A DNA stretch of 31,021 nt from CAVPXC01 sp963709505 (GCA_963709505.1 CAVPXC010000004.1:1-31021), one strand, 5' to 3'. Shown: positions 15,379 through 24,777, counted from the stretch's first letter. Notes: a model not told the origin generated them from the letters alone. Translations and numbers: made by a program.

Positions 15379-17581
15379 TTGACGATGTAGATGAATAGAG
15401 ACGCAGACCTCGGACGCTCACGGGCGCCGGGGAATGACAGTGGGTGTCGGGATAAGGATCGAACTCGGGACGCACCAGGCGAATTTGCACCGTGCCGGGA
15501 ACAACGGTCGCCTTGAGCGACTCCGGCACAATAAGCGTCGGCGTCAAGTCATAGATGCCTGGGCCGAGATCGGTCACGTCAACCACGACGCGTACCAACT
15601 TGGGATCGGCGTTTACTTGGTTGAGTACCGGAAGCGGACCTGACAATATTACGTCGACGGAGGCAGGGCTCTTGCTTACTGTGTCGGTCAGCTGGGCGCC
15701 GTTGAGCTCGACCGGCACGGTCAAACGCAAATTACCCAGCTGCGGCACGATGGTGATGCGAGCCTCGACAGTGGATTCGCTCACACCGCGCTGGTTCAGT
15801 GCGCTTACACTCGCAGGCGGCGCCAACGGCACACGGCGCACGATGTCGCCGGCCGCGCCAGTGACGTCCACCGGGGTCGTGTCGACGAAACCTCCTATTC
15901 GCTCAAGGATGGCCGGTGGCCCGAGAAAAGTCACCGTATTGGGATCGACATTGATGTTACTGATCCAATATCCCGGCGCCACGGTACCGGTGATCACCAC
16001 GTGCACAGCTGCATCGCGCGTGTTGAAGCTTTGGCTGATCGGCACAGTTACTCGCACGCTCTCCGGATCGGCTACCAGACCGGTCAGAACTTGCCCCTGG
16101 ACGTCCTTCAACACGACCGTGCGATCCTCCTGGAAGGTGCTTCGAGCGCCGCGCAGCAAGAGGGCCACCTCGGCTCGCGCCAGATTTTCCATGACGTCAG
16201 CTGGACCAGTAACCATCACCTGTGACGGCTCGGTGGATGGCTCTCCATTGACCTCATAGGAAAACGGCAGGGTGTCACGGTCGGACAGGATCACGGCCAC
16301 GGTCATAGGACGCGTGGCCTTTGCCTGAAGCTCAACGTCGACCGCAGTCGGATCGACTGAAACAATGCGGACTCGCTCGTCATTGGCTCGAACATCGACG
16401 GGCACTCGGTGCACATCGGCATGGCGTCCGGTCAGATCTGCGGTAGCACGAAAGCTCCGAGGGGACAGATTTGCCATGATATCTTGCGGCGCCTGCACTA
16501 CGGCGGAGACCGTCGCGGGCATGTTAGTCACCAGAAGCAGATCTTTGTCCTGGTTGACCACGCGCAGTGGGATATCGGCCATGGCCTCGGTCTTCGCTGG
16601 GTTGACCTGCTCGGCGACCAAGAGCCAGGTGGCGACAGCGAGCATCACCGCCAGAACGACTGTGGAGGCAAAGCGGAAGATTTGCGCCATGCGAATTCGT
16701 CTCGTGGCCTTGCCGCTATGGCCCAGACTGTGACGCCTCGCCGAGACTACGCCTCGGAACCCAGTCGGCGAAGCCTGCAACGGGACATAGAAGCGATAAA
16801 GCGTATCGCGCAGCTCGGTCGCGTCCAGGTCACGGTTCAAACGCCCCTTCTGGGCGACGGAGATATAGCCGGTTTCCTCAGAAACAACCAAGGCCAGGCT
16901 GTCGCTCTGCTCACTGATACCGAGGGCAGCGCGATGGCGCGTGCCTTGATGCATCCCCTCGGGGAGAGGCTGTTCGCTCAGAGGTAGGACCGCGGCGGCC
17001 GACACGATCTCGTCCTCCCTGATGACAACTGCGCCGTCATGCAAGGGGCTTGTCTTCTGAAAGATCGTTTCGAGCAAGTCCGGGCTGAGATGGGCATTCA
17101 GCCGGACCCCTGTGCTGATGACATCACTAAGCGCCGTCGTGCCCTCAAGAATGATCAGCGCGCCGATCTGGCGGTCCGAGAGATCGGAGGCGACGCGCAC
17201 AAGCGCTGGAACGACACGGTGACTCAGCTCTGTTGGCCGGATCTGAAGAAAACCAATTGTCCGGCCCAATCGTTCCAGGCCGCGCCGCAGCTCAGGTTGG
17301 AAGATCAGCGGAGTGGCTACCAGGCACAGAATGAGTGCGGTGCGCAGCATCCAAGTGAAAGTCGGCAGCTGGAACAACGCTGAGACAGCCACGGCGATCA
17401 ACGCAAGGATGAGCACCCCCCGCAGCAGCACAGCCGCCTGAGAACGTCTGATGACCAGGAGAATGAGAAAGTAGGTCAAAGACACCAACAACAGATCGAG
17501 AACTGTCTCAAGCTGATTGGAACTGTAAAGCAGGTAGGCGAGGTTTTCGGGGAGCCTCTGTATTTGAAAGAGGTTTTGCAT
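15305..17581 (-). CDS. Diadenylate cyclase CdaA joined to CdaR-like YbbR repeats
   Basis: 758 codons in one frame. Residues 1-275 are CdaA: three N-terminal membrane helices (about 30-95), then a DAC domain with the catalytic DGA (182-184) and RHR (215-217). It makes c-di-AMP from two ATP at the membrane. A fourth membrane helix (about 303-322) is followed by several YbbR repeats, the extracytoplasmic architecture of CdaR, the membrane regulator of CdaA. Elsewhere cdaA and cdaR are neighbouring genes. The last ~38 codons overlap the GT4 start and look non-coding. A +1 shift at about 15460 (TTCGATCC) would give an IPTPTVIPRRP ending with a stop at 15420-15418. Whether the fusion is real is discussed in the findings. 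Confidence 0.85.
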   Translation of the reverse strand: MQNLFQIQRLPENLAYLLYSSNQLETVLDLLLVSLTYFLILLVIRRSQAAVLLRGVLILALIAVAVSALFQLPTFTWMLRTALILCLVATPLIFQPELRRGLERLGRTIGFLQIRPTELSHRVVPALVRVASDLSDRQIGALIILEGTTALSDVISTGVRLNAHLSPDLLETIFQKTSPLHDGAVVIREDEIVSAAAVLPLSEQPLPEGMHQGTRHRAALGISEQSDSLALVVSEETGYISVAQKGRLNRDLDATELRDTLYRFYVPLQASPTGFRGVVSARRHSLGHSGKATRRIRMAQIFRFASTVVLAVMLAVATWLLVAEQVNPAKTEAMADIPLRVVNQDKDLLLVTNMPATVSAVVQAPQDIMANLSPRSFRATADLTGRHADVHRVPVDVRANDERVRIVSVDPTAVDVELQAKATRPMTVAVILSDRDTLPFSYEVNGEPSTEPSQVMVTGPADVMENLARAEVALLLRGARSTFQEDRTVVLKDVQGQVLTGLVADPESVRVTVPISQSFNTRDAAVHVVITGTVAPGYWISNINVDPNTVTFLGPPAILERIGGFVDTTPVDVTGAAGDIVRRVPLAPPASVSALNQRGVSESTVEARITIVPQLGNLRLTVPVELNGAQLTDTVSKSPASVDVILSGPLPVLNQVNADPKLVRVVVDVTDLGPGIYDLTPTLIVPESLKATVVPGTVQIRLVRPEFDPYPDTHCHSPAPVSVRGLRLYSSTSSNARSHRRYALTDRPSSTRRRHLYA

Positions 17582-17718
17582 GGGAACCCACTAACTTGAG
17601 AGCCGCGGACACTTGCGCCTGTGCGCAGTGCATGTGTTGGAGAGGCGCGGATCAGAGCGGAAACAGAGCGCAGTTGAATAGGACTATTACGTCCAAAAAC
17701 CGCCGATTGTTCTTATCT

Positions 17719-19585
17719 CTATTGCGTGATGGAGAAATCCTTCACGGACCATTCTCTCCAGTCACCTGTGGTGCGCACGACGAGTTGGATGGGCTGCTGG
17801 CCCAACAGCCGCGGTTCGTTTGGGACACGAAATTGCATTCGTGCGGAGCCGTCACTCAATATCGTCGCACTTGCCGTGGTAGATACCGCTTGGCCATCAG
17901 GTGACGGAATCGTTGCCCCACGCGGCAGCAGGACCACAATGACCGGCGTGCCTGGCGTCCACTGGCCACTGATCGATACCTCTACCAAAGTGTCAACCGG
18001 GCCTCCGGAAGGATTCAGTCTCACGTCACGCTGAGGTGTGGGTGAGGGCGTGGCGGTAGGCGTCGGCGTGACAGAGCTGCCGGGCGACCCCGTGGGCGTC
18101 GGCGTGGGTGTGCTGCCGGGCGTCACAGTCGGCGTCGAGGTGCTTACCGTCTGGGTCGGGGTGGCAGTGCTGCCAAGCGGCATTGGCGTCCAAGTCGGCG
18201 TAGGTGAGCTAACCGGTTCTCCTGGTTGCAAAGGTGTCTGAGACTGGGGGGGCACGACCACCACACCCGCCGGGGTGGCAGCCAGGACGGGGATCCAGCT
18301 TAGAGCAACCCGCGCCGGGCCGGCATTATCAACGAACAGCACCATGATCTGGTGATCGCCACGAAGCAGTTGAGTATCAGCGGCAATCGCCTGATCGCTC
18401 GATCCACTCCACGCGTCTATCAGGACCTGGTTGTCCACCAAGACGCGGGCGCCGTCGTTGGCCGTAATTGAGAAGCGATAGGATCCCTCGGCAAAAGGCA
18501 GGGTACGCGTCCAGCGGGCCGAAAACCCATCGACAGGGACTTGTCCGGGCGCAGGGCTGGCCTCACCCCAGTCAAAATCGACCGCAACATCGTTGCGCAC
18601 CAGAGACGGCTCGCCGGCAAGCCCAGGATTAGCAAAGTACTCGCCGCGCCAATCGGCGAACGTGGTGAGCGCTTCCCAGCGCAAAGCCACCGAGGCCGCC
18701 CCCTGCGAGTCCACGTACTCTACCACCAGATCATGCTCGCCTTCAGATAGCTCGGTGACAGCGGTATAGGCAGTAGACGTCCCGGGATCTTGCCACTGGT
18801 CAATCACCATCTGTCCGTCGACGGTCACACGCAAGCCGCCATCGGCGGTCGCCAGGAAACGATAGCTACCGCCGGCAAAAGGAATCCGCTGCGACCAGCG
18901 CACGGAGAAACCATCCTGCGGTAGAGATAGATCGGGCGCTTGTAGAGCCCAGTCGAACACCAACTCGGAATCGCCCCTGGAAAAAGCCGGTGTGCCCAAG
19001 AGATTGGGGTTGGCGAAATACTCACCTAGCCAGCTCCCTGCGACGGGCGCGATACTCTGGGAACTCGGCGTTCCCGTGGTGATAACCGGTGCAAGATCAG
19101 CCGGTGCGACTGTCGGCATCGATGGGGACGCAGCTATGGGAACCCCGTCGGCTGTCTTGAGTAAACGAAACGAACGAGTAGCGACCTGGCCCAATTCGAT
19201 ACCGCTGGCTAGGAAGATTGTCATGCCCTGCGCAAGCAGCGGGCCGGCCAGCACATCGACTTCGATTGCGCCCTGATGATCGGCCCGGATCACCGTGAGG
19301 GCGCTCTCGGCATCGCATAGGATGTCGTCTGTAGAGCTGGCACATATTGCCACTTCTTCGCCGCGACGCCAACCGCTGCCGCTCACGAGGAGTGTTGTCT
19401 GTTCATCCACCGCCGCGGCTGCGGGCGCCAGGCGTAGCACCGGTTTCGCGCGGGGCCAGGCCACGCACGAGCAAGGCGACCAACACCGCAACGAGCAGGA
19501 ACAACAAAGCAGCTACAGTGACTAGAATGAGCCGTCTTCGCCCACGATGGGGGGATCTCAGATTGGACGATTGAGACGTTGTCAT
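17719..19585 (-). CDS. Secreted/anchored PA14-domain protein with Thr-Pro linker, one frame break
   Basis: The ATG at 19585 starts a basic stretch and one membrane helix (LILVTVAALLFLLVAVLVAL), so the bulk is outside the cell. After an Ig-like or IPT-like strand-rich region (about residues 50-130) come two PA14 domains, each opening with GEYFANP and containing DGFS.RW and F.ATADGG / F.ITANDG. PA14 domains usually bind sugars. A long TPTPT linker and a final beta domain follow. The N-terminal helix and the rest lie in different frames. The break is at about 19447-19455 in a CGCGCGGGG tract; one added CG gives GLAPRAKPVLRL. It sits upstream of cdaA and the glycosyltransferases on the same strand. 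Confidence 0.8.
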
Positions 19586-19640
19586 GATTTCAACGGTTTT
19601 TGTCCGAAGGGAATGTCCTTAGGACTATCAGGCGGCACCG

Positions 19641-19669
19641 ATTATAGCACAGCAGCCAACAATTGTCAT
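19641..19669 (-). promoter_or_regulatory. Promoter of the PA14 gene
   Basis: On the minus strand, ATGACA (19669-19664), a 17-bp spacer and a perfect TATAAT (19646-19641) preceded by TGC (extended -10). It lies about 55 bp before the ATG. Confidence 0.65.
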
Positions 19670-19700
19670 GCCGCGATGAAGCGTACCATGACCCACCAGA

Positions 19701-19728
19701 TTGACAAGACAGGTAAATGGAATACAAT
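19701..19728 (+). promoter_or_regulatory. Promoter of the response-regulator-like gene
   Basis: A perfect TTGACA (19701-19706), a 16-bp spacer and TACAAT (19723-19728). It is divergent from the PA14 promoter about 30 bp away, so one regulator could control both. Confidence 0.75.
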
Positions 19729-19753
19729 GCGGGCGTGCCTGGGACTACCGGGC

Positions 19754-20443
19754 ATGTCACTGGCTCGCGTGAGCCCGGATGGTGTCATGCACGTTTTGGT
19801 GGTGCACTCGGACCCGCGTTTCTATCGTGAATTGCGGGACCTGCTTTCGTCACAAGAGGCATCCGGAGCCTATCTTCCCAATCTGAGTGAGATCCGTGCT
19901 CAGATCGAGGCTCATTTCCCGGATTTGATTGTCCTGGAACAGCGTTGCCTGTACGATGGCGGTGAGTTGCTCGGTCACGCCTTCGCGGCTGGCCGACTGC
20001 AGCGCCTTCCGGTCATCTATTTGACTTCAGCAGACTGCGAGCGTATGCGCGCTGGAGAGGAGCCTCACCGCCTCGCCGATCTCTTGACGCACGTGCGCAG
20101 CCAGACAGAGCGGGCCAGGACCCGGCAGGTTACACAGATCGGGCGGCTCCGTATCCATGCTGGACGCATGCGGGTCGCGTTGGACGATCGCTGGGTGCGG
20201 CTGCCGCCGATCCAGTTTCGTATCTTGCAACACCTGGCCGCCAATACCAACGAGGTCGTCTCGCACCGCGAACTCATCAGTGTTGTATGGGGCGCGGAAG
20301 CAGCCGACGATGAAGCCCGCCGTGATGTGCTGAAAGTGCACATACGACACCTACGCCGCATGCTGGGACCCGACACCCAGGGCTACATTCAGACCTTGCG
20401 CGGTCAAGGGTATGCACTAGTCGATCCGGATGCGGACGAATAA
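19754..20443 (+). CDS. OmpR/PhoB-type transcription regulator with degenerate receiver
   Basis: About 229 residues. The N-terminal part has the receiver fold order (HVLVVHSDP, PDLIVLE, LPVIYLTSA). At the phospho-acceptor position there is Glu (about residue 62) instead of Asp, one of the acid-pocket residues is Ser, and the conserved lysine is missing, so ordinary phosphotransfer is unlikely. The C-terminal winged helix is intact: GRMRVALDDRWVRLPPIQFRI, then HRELISVVWG, then KVHIRHLRRMLG and IQTLRGQGYAL. No histidine kinase is adjacent. The promoter's predicted transcript begins near 19735; ATG 19754 then gives a leader of about 20 nt, while ATG 19787 (MHVLVV) is a good alternative start. Confidence 0.82.
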   Translation: MSLARVSPDGVMHVLVVHSDPRFYRELRDLLSSQEASGAYLPNLSEIRAQIEAHFPDLIVLEQRCLYDGGELLGHAFAAGRLQRLPVIYLTSADCERMRAGEEPHRLADLLTHVRSQTERARTRQVTQIGRLRIHAGRMRVALDDRWVRLPPIQFRILQHLAANTNEVVSHRELISVVWGAEAADDEARRDVLKVHIRHLRRMLGPDTQGYIQTLRGQGYALVDPDADE

Positions 20444-20492
20444 CCCGGGGCCCGGCAATGGGCGCCCGTCCCCGCCTAGAGGAGTTGAATCT

Positions 20493-20753
20493 ATGCCCAT
20501 TGTACGCTGTAGAATGACCGATTGCGTGAACTGGGATGAGGGCTATTGCTCGGCAGCCCGCATCAATATCGACGATGAAGGCGTCTGCTTGACTTACTCG
20601 ACGCTAGACGACTCGGTCGAGGAGATCGAGCAGGAGCCAGAGTGGGAGGCAGAGGAAGAAGATGCGCCGGAGGAAGACCTGGCCAGCCTGGAAGATGAGA
20701 CCGAAGAAGAGGATGTTGTGATCCGCGGCAGGCGCCGGTGGGACGACTGGTGA
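20493..20753 (+). CDS. DUF1540-like small Cys-rich protein with acidic tail
   Basis: An 86-residue protein. The first 35 residues carry four cysteines in the DUF1540 arrangement (CRMTDC, GYCSA, EGVCLTY), which probably binds a metal. The remainder is a highly acidic low-complexity tail (E/D-rich), then RGRRR and the C-terminus WDDW. The ATG at 20493 has AGGAG 8 bp upstream. It starts 49 bp after the regulator gene and is probably cotranscribed with it. Function unknown. Confidence 0.75.
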   Translation: MPIVRCRMTDCVNWDEGYCSAARINIDDEGVCLTYSTLDDSVEEIEQEPEWEAEEEDAPEEDLASLEDETEEEDVVIRGRRRWDDW

Positions 20754-20820
20754 TCGGTCACTGTCGATGGTCGTTGTGCGACTGAGCGTTGGCCGGCTCG
20801 ATCGGCGTTAGGATCTTCTT

Positions 20821-21033
20821 ATGTCTTGGGCAACCTGCCCGCTCTGTGATGGCGCGCTCATTCTCCCTCGCACCTTAACGGTGGAGAGCACCCTGTTCTG
20901 CCCACGTTGTGACTGCTTGCTGCAAGTCGTGTCCTTGGATCCGCCAGAGGTTGATTTCCCCTTTCGACTGAGCGAGACCCTTGACGAGCCGAGGATTAGC
21001 CGGCGCAGCCGGCGCTTCACCTCTTCCAAGTAG
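20821..21033 (+). CDS. LysW-like zinc-ribbon small protein
   Basis: A 70-residue protein with a zinc ribbon of CxxC pairs at residues 6/9 and 27/30, followed by LLQVVSLDPPEVDF. This layout (CPxC, a LP..... V.. stretch, CP.C, then L-x-VVSLDP) resembles LysW, the carrier protein of lysine/arginine biosynthesis. LysW ends in EDWGE, whose terminal Glu carries the substrate. This protein instead ends basic (RRSRRFTSSK) and cannot do that job as written. No lysine-pathway enzymes are near. It is followed by a hairpin terminator. Confidence 0.65.
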   Translation: MSWATCPLCDGALILPRTLTVESTLFCPRCDCLLQVVSLDPPEVDFPFRLSETLDEPRISRRSRRFTSSK

Positions 21034-21065
21034 GTCAACGAGTTAGAGACCGGTAAAACAAACAA

Positions 21066-21096
21066 CAGCGGAGCCGTCGAGTGACGTGCTCCGCTG
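21066..21096. terminator. Bidirectional terminator
   Basis: A 9-bp stem CAGCGGAGC/GCTCCGCTG (21066-21074/21088-21096) between the convergent LysW-like and rubredoxin-like genes. Confidence 0.5.
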
Positions 21097-21154
21097 CTGC
21101 TATTTCACTACCCGGTGAATGGGCTGGGTTGTCCTGCCATCCGCCTCGACCCGA

Positions 21155-21439
21155 TCACCTGCCCGGCCGAGCAGGATGATCCTCGTCGTCATCGGTGTCG
21201 ACAAGATCGTCGACATCATCGTATTCGTCGTCGAAATCGCTGAAATCGTCGGCCTCTTCGTCAAGCTCCCAGTCATCCTCTTCGTACTCGAAGAATTCGA
21301 ATACTGAGCCTGGAGCATTGCACTCAGTACAGCGTTTGGGACGCCGATTGGATGCACCCTCCTCGATGTATCCGCAGTCCATGCATTCCCATTCGCCCTC
21401 AAGAACCTCGGCGTCTCTAGTCACCCGGGATACGGCCAT
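21155..21439 (-). CDS. Rubredoxin-like zinc/iron-binding protein with acidic tail
   Basis: A 94-residue protein. WECMDCGYIEEG and KRCTECNAPGSVFEFF form two CxxC knuckles, as in the rubredoxin-like domain at the end of rubrerythrins. The C-terminal half is almost entirely Asp/Glu. The ATG at 21439 was chosen over an adjacent TTG because GGAGAAGAG lies just upstream. A strong promoter precedes it. Electron transfer or structural metal binding are both possible; no redox partner gene is adjacent. Confidence 0.75.
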   Translation of the reverse strand: MAVSRVTRDAEVLEGEWECMDCGYIEEGASNRRPKRCTECNAPGSVFEFFEYEEDDWELDEEADDFSDFDDEYDDVDDLVDTDDDEDHPARPGR

Positions 21440-21491
21440 CAATCTCTTCTCCTCTGCGTAGATCGAAGCGTAAGTCTGGACAATATGTCGA

Positions 21492-21521
21492 AGTATAGCA
21501 CCCCGCTCACAGGCTTGTCAA
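21492..21521 (-). promoter_or_regulatory. Promoter of the rubredoxin-like gene
   Basis: On the minus strand, a perfect TTGACA (21521-21516), an 18-bp spacer and TATACT (21497-21492) preceded by TGC. Confidence 0.75.
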
Positions 21522-21601
21522 TAGCAGTCCAGGTGTATTTTTGGTAAACTTTAGGTAAAATTCCAGCCCAGCAGAGTTAACATGAACGATGAATAATATA
21601 A

Positions 21602-21650
<49 letters not shown>

Positions 21651-21685
21651 TATTGCTTACTACGTCTAATTTGCGCCCATCTGTC

Positions 21686-22192
21686 CTAGCGATGTCGGGC
21701 GGCTCGCCGGCGTAAGGGATTACGCAGGGCAGCAAAGCCTGACAGCGTTGCACCATACAGAAGTTGACCGACGAATATCGGCCAGGTGCGCCACACGTCA
21801 AACACCGCCAGGTTGAGCCACCGCAGGGCCAGACGTGAGACGATGTAGGTCACCAGGCCGTAGAACACACCGATCACGATCAGCGACGGCGTGTCCTCCG
21901 GGGACTGTGCCGAAGCATACAGCATGCCCAGCAATCCCCCCACAAGAAGCTGCACGGCGATGCCTACCACCGTCACTGCCCCGGCCAGGTCAACCGGAAT
22001 GGGTGTCGCGCTACTGCCCAGGAAAAAGCTGCCAATCGCGTTGATGGGCGTCCACAGCCCTTTGCCGATCAAGCTCGAGCCAACCATGGCAACAACGGCC
22101 ATGACAATCGCCGCAGCTATGCCAGCAACAAGGCCCTGCTTGATAGTTAGAATCTCCGATTGGCCAGTGCGTTGATGTTGTTCGACGGTCAT
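21686..22192 (-). CDS. Four-helix membrane protein, hypothetical
   Basis: A 168-residue protein with membrane segments at about residues 20-42, 68-92, 104-124 and 138-155, and a basic C-terminus (RNPLRRRAARHR). The short polar N-terminus is cytoplasmic by the positive-inside rule only weakly. Its ATG overlaps the xseB stop (ATGA), so it is the last gene of the lipid kinase-xseA-xseB operon. I do not recognise a family; the link to exonuclease VII may only be positional. Confidence 0.65.
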   Translation of the reverse strand: MTVEQHQRTGQSEILTIKQGLVAGIAAAIVMAVVAMVGSSLIGKGLWTPINAIGSFFLGSSATPIPVDLAGAVTVVGIAVQLLVGGLLGMLYASAQSPEDTPSLIVIGVFYGLVTYIVSRLALRWLNLAVFDVWRTWPIFVGQLLYGATLSGFAALRNPLRRRAARHR

Positions 22193-22437
22193 TGTGAGGT
22201 ATCTCGTTGCCAGGAATCGAATGGCACCGCATCCAAGCTGCCCGAGCTTTCGGGCACAATCTGTCGCACGCGCAACTCAGCTTCGTTGAGCAGCCGATCA
22301 CACAGTTCAGCCAATTGGGTCCCGCGCTCGAACAACGCCAGAGCCTCGCCCAGCGAAAGCTCGCCCGCTTCCAAGCCGTGTACACTCTCTTCCAACTGGC
22401 GAAATGCTTGCTCGAATGTAAGTTCTTCCATAATCAT
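22189..22437 (-). CDS. xseB: Exodeoxyribonuclease VII small subunit
   Basis: An 82-residue helical protein with the XseB core: LTFEQAFRQLEESVHGLEAGELSLGEALALFERG, then LCDRLLNEAELRV. It binds several-fold to XseA to form exonuclease VII, which degrades single-stranded DNA. The start ATG overlaps the xseA stop (ATGA), a translational coupling common to this pair. It stays in frame with the shifted end of the xseA frame, which makes the two look fused in the raw sequence; the family lengths show they are separate genes. Confidence 0.92.
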   Translation of the reverse strand: MIMEELTFEQAFRQLEESVHGLEAGELSLGEALALFERGTQLAELCDRLLNEAELRVRQIVPESSGSLDAVPFDSWQRDTSQ

Positions 22438-23637
22438 CCTCGTTGTGCCAAAACAGAGGTCTCGAAGTCGCCGTCCGCCACCAAAACCCGCAGGCGGTCG
22501 CCCGTACTCACCTGCCGGACCGAGGTCACTACCTGGCCAGTGACCTCCTGCTGAACGATTGCATAGCCACGATGCAGCACCGCGCGGGTCGAGGCTGGCA
22601 AGTCGGGCCTGCATGCCCACGACCTCAAGTCGCCTGACGAGCAGCGCTTGTTGCATCTGGCGCGCCAGCGCCTGGCCCAGATCGTCGACCTGTTGGCGCC
22701 GGCTGCCGATCTGCATCTGCGGTGAGAGCCGCAGCAGCAAACGGCGCGTTTGGGCTATGCGCCGCCGCTCACCAGCAAGTTGCTTGACCCACGAACCCCG
22801 CAGCCGGTCGCGCAGGATACGCGCCTGGCTTGCCAGGTCCAGGCGGTCGGGGACGGCCAATGCCGCGGCGCCGGTAGGAGTCGGCGCTCGCAGATCGGCT
22901 GCAAAATCGGCCAGGGTGACGTCGGTCTCGTGTCCTACACCGCTCAACACAGGCAAAGCGCTGGCTGCAATCGCGCGCACCACCCGTTCGTCGTTGAAAG
23001 CCCACAACTCCTCGATGGAGCCACCACCGCGCGCCAGGATGATCAGATCGATCGGTTCGATCGCGGTGCTCCACGCGTTCAGCTGGTTGATCGCGGCCAC
23101 GATCTGCAGCGGCGCCTCGACGCCCTGCACTGCGGCGGGCGCCAGCAGGACGTCCACCGACGGGTAACGCGCGGCCAACGTGCGCAGGATGTCGCGCAGC
23201 GCGGCAGCTTGCGCCGAGGTCACGATCCCAACACGCTTCGGCCAGGCCGGCATGGGCCGCTTTCGGCCTGGGTCGAAGAGCCCTTCGGCTGCCAGCCGCG
23301 CCTTCAACGCCTCGAAGTCCTGGTACAGGCGCCCCACGCCAGCCATCTCCAGATGGTCAGCGTAGAACTGCATCTTGCCCTGGGCCTCGTAGACTGAGAT
23401 CGCCCCGTGCACTACTACCTGCTCGCCGTCCTGGGGCAGCCGGCGCAAACGTAGAGCGTCCGAGCGCCACATGACGCACGCTAGAACCGCAGCGGAGTCC
23501 TTGAGGGTGAAATAGCAGTGGCCGGAGGATGCTTGCTTGAAGTTGCTGACCTCGCCCTCGAGCAAAAGATCGGAGAGGGTTCGATCATCGGCCAGGAGGT
23601 TCTTGATATGGGTCAGGAGTTGCGAAACGGTAACCAT
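22434..23637 (-). CDS. xseA: Exodeoxyribonuclease VII large subunit, one frame break
   Basis: About 400 residues. The N-terminal OB fold (TVSQLLTHIKNLL...LEGEVSNFK, SGHCYFTLKD) is followed by the catalytic domain with GIVTSAQAAALRDIL, ILARGGGSIEELWAFNDE and SGVGHETDVTLADFAAD. A long coiled-coil region (about 270-350) and the conserved C-terminal LHRGYAIVQ complete it. The frame breaks at 22580-22587 in a CGCGCG tract. Without correction the frame runs on into xseB; one added CG gives LDPRAVLHRGYAIV and a stop at 22434. ATG 23637 fits the family start; a GTG at 23652 overlapping the upstream stop (GTGA) is an alternative. Confidence 0.92.
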
Positions 23638-23648
23638 GTCGTTGTTTC

Positions 23649-24628
23649 TCACTCAGCCGGCCGGGCCGGCACCAGGCGCTTCGCCGCTTTGGACGGAGGC
23701 ACGAGGAGGCGCAATGCGTGCGGCATAACCTCCACTGTAAGCGGCGTGACGCCGAACGGCTCGGCATCCACATGTACCGGCTGGGGCGTGTCGGCATCGA
23801 TCACCACACGTCGCGCAAGAGCGTAGCTCACGCTCGGGTCGCCCATGTGCTGGCCAACGGCCAATTTCCGCAACATCCCCAGGCCATTGCGCCAGTTGAC
23901 GTTGTGAAAGAAGACCACATCTAACAAGCCGTCGTTGAGCGAGGCCAGCGGCGCCATGTCGATCAGCACGGCATAGTGTTGGATATTGCTTGCCACCGCC
24001 AGAATGCCCTGGCCGTGCCAGACCTGATCGTCGACGCTGATCGTGTAGTGGGGCGCATTCCTGATCTGCGGCGCGTGCGTCAGCGCACTGCTGGCGAAAT
24101 AGAGCGCGCCGAAACGTCGCTTGGCCTGCGGATTGGCCATGACGTGTGCGGTGATGGCAGCGTCGATGCCCACACCGGCCCAACACACAAACGTGCGCTC
24201 GCCTTGGGGCCCGCTTGCCAGTCCCGCGTCGATCCACTCTGGGGTCGACTTCAACAGCAGGCGCGCAGCCGCAGACAAGGTGCCCACTAGCCCTGGGCCC
24301 GGCACTGGCACTCCCAGGTCACGTGCCAAAACGTTGGCCGTTCCGGCCGGCAGGAGACCCAACGCCGCGAGCGGCAAGCCAGCGCGCGCGCGGCGCCTAT
24401 CAGCCCATCAGCCGCCTGGTTGATGGTTCCATCGCCGCCGGCCACGAGCACCACATCGTAACCCTCGACGCAGGCCTGCCGGGCAAGCTCAGCGGCGTGG
24501 CCTGGACCCTCGGTCTGGGCCGGCATGATCAGCCAACCTGCGGCCTGAAGAACCGTCATTGCGTCAGGGATCTCACGCCGCAGGCCGCCGCGGCCGGCTG
24601 TCGGGTTATACACCAAAAGCGCTCGCAT
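23649..24628 (-). CDS. Diacylglycerol/lipid kinase family protein (YegS/DgkB type), one frame break
   Basis: About 325 residues. MRALLVYNPTAGRGG is the family start, followed by the phosphate-binding GGDGTINQAADGL. After the break comes LGLLPAGTANVLARDLGVP, then CWAGVGIDAAITAHV and NDGLLDVVFF, typical of the catalytic and C-terminal beta domains. These enzymes phosphorylate diacylglycerol or related lipids with ATP. The break lies in the alternating GC tract at 24382-24392, where removing one dinucleotide (or adding two) restores GAARAGLPLAALG. Its stop overlaps a possible GTG start of xseA. It has its own promoter and opens a four-gene operon. Confidence 0.88.
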
Positions 24629-24688
24629 GATGAAATAGATCCCTGCACAGCACAACAAAAAGAAACGGCAGCCAACCTGCCGGGCCGC

Positions 24689-24717
24689 ATTCTACCACAA
24701 GCTCCTCTTGCGGGCAA
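24689..24717 (-). promoter_or_regulatory. Promoter of the lipid kinase-xseAB operon
   Basis: On the minus strand, TTGCCC (24717-24712), a 17-bp spacer and TAGAAT (24694-24689), preceded by TGG. It lies about 60 bp before the ATG. Confidence 0.6.
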
Positions 24718-24777
24718 GCACATTGCCCGCCGGACATTAGAGATGCGATAGATTTGATCATTCCCTGCCCAAGCCCG

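Noticed and set aside
22189..23652. A fused XseA-XseB protein in one 487-codon frame
   Set aside because: The conserved XseA C-terminus (LHRGYAIVQ) is in another frame with its own stop, and xseB has an ATGA overlap start, so the apparent fusion comes from the break in the CG tract.
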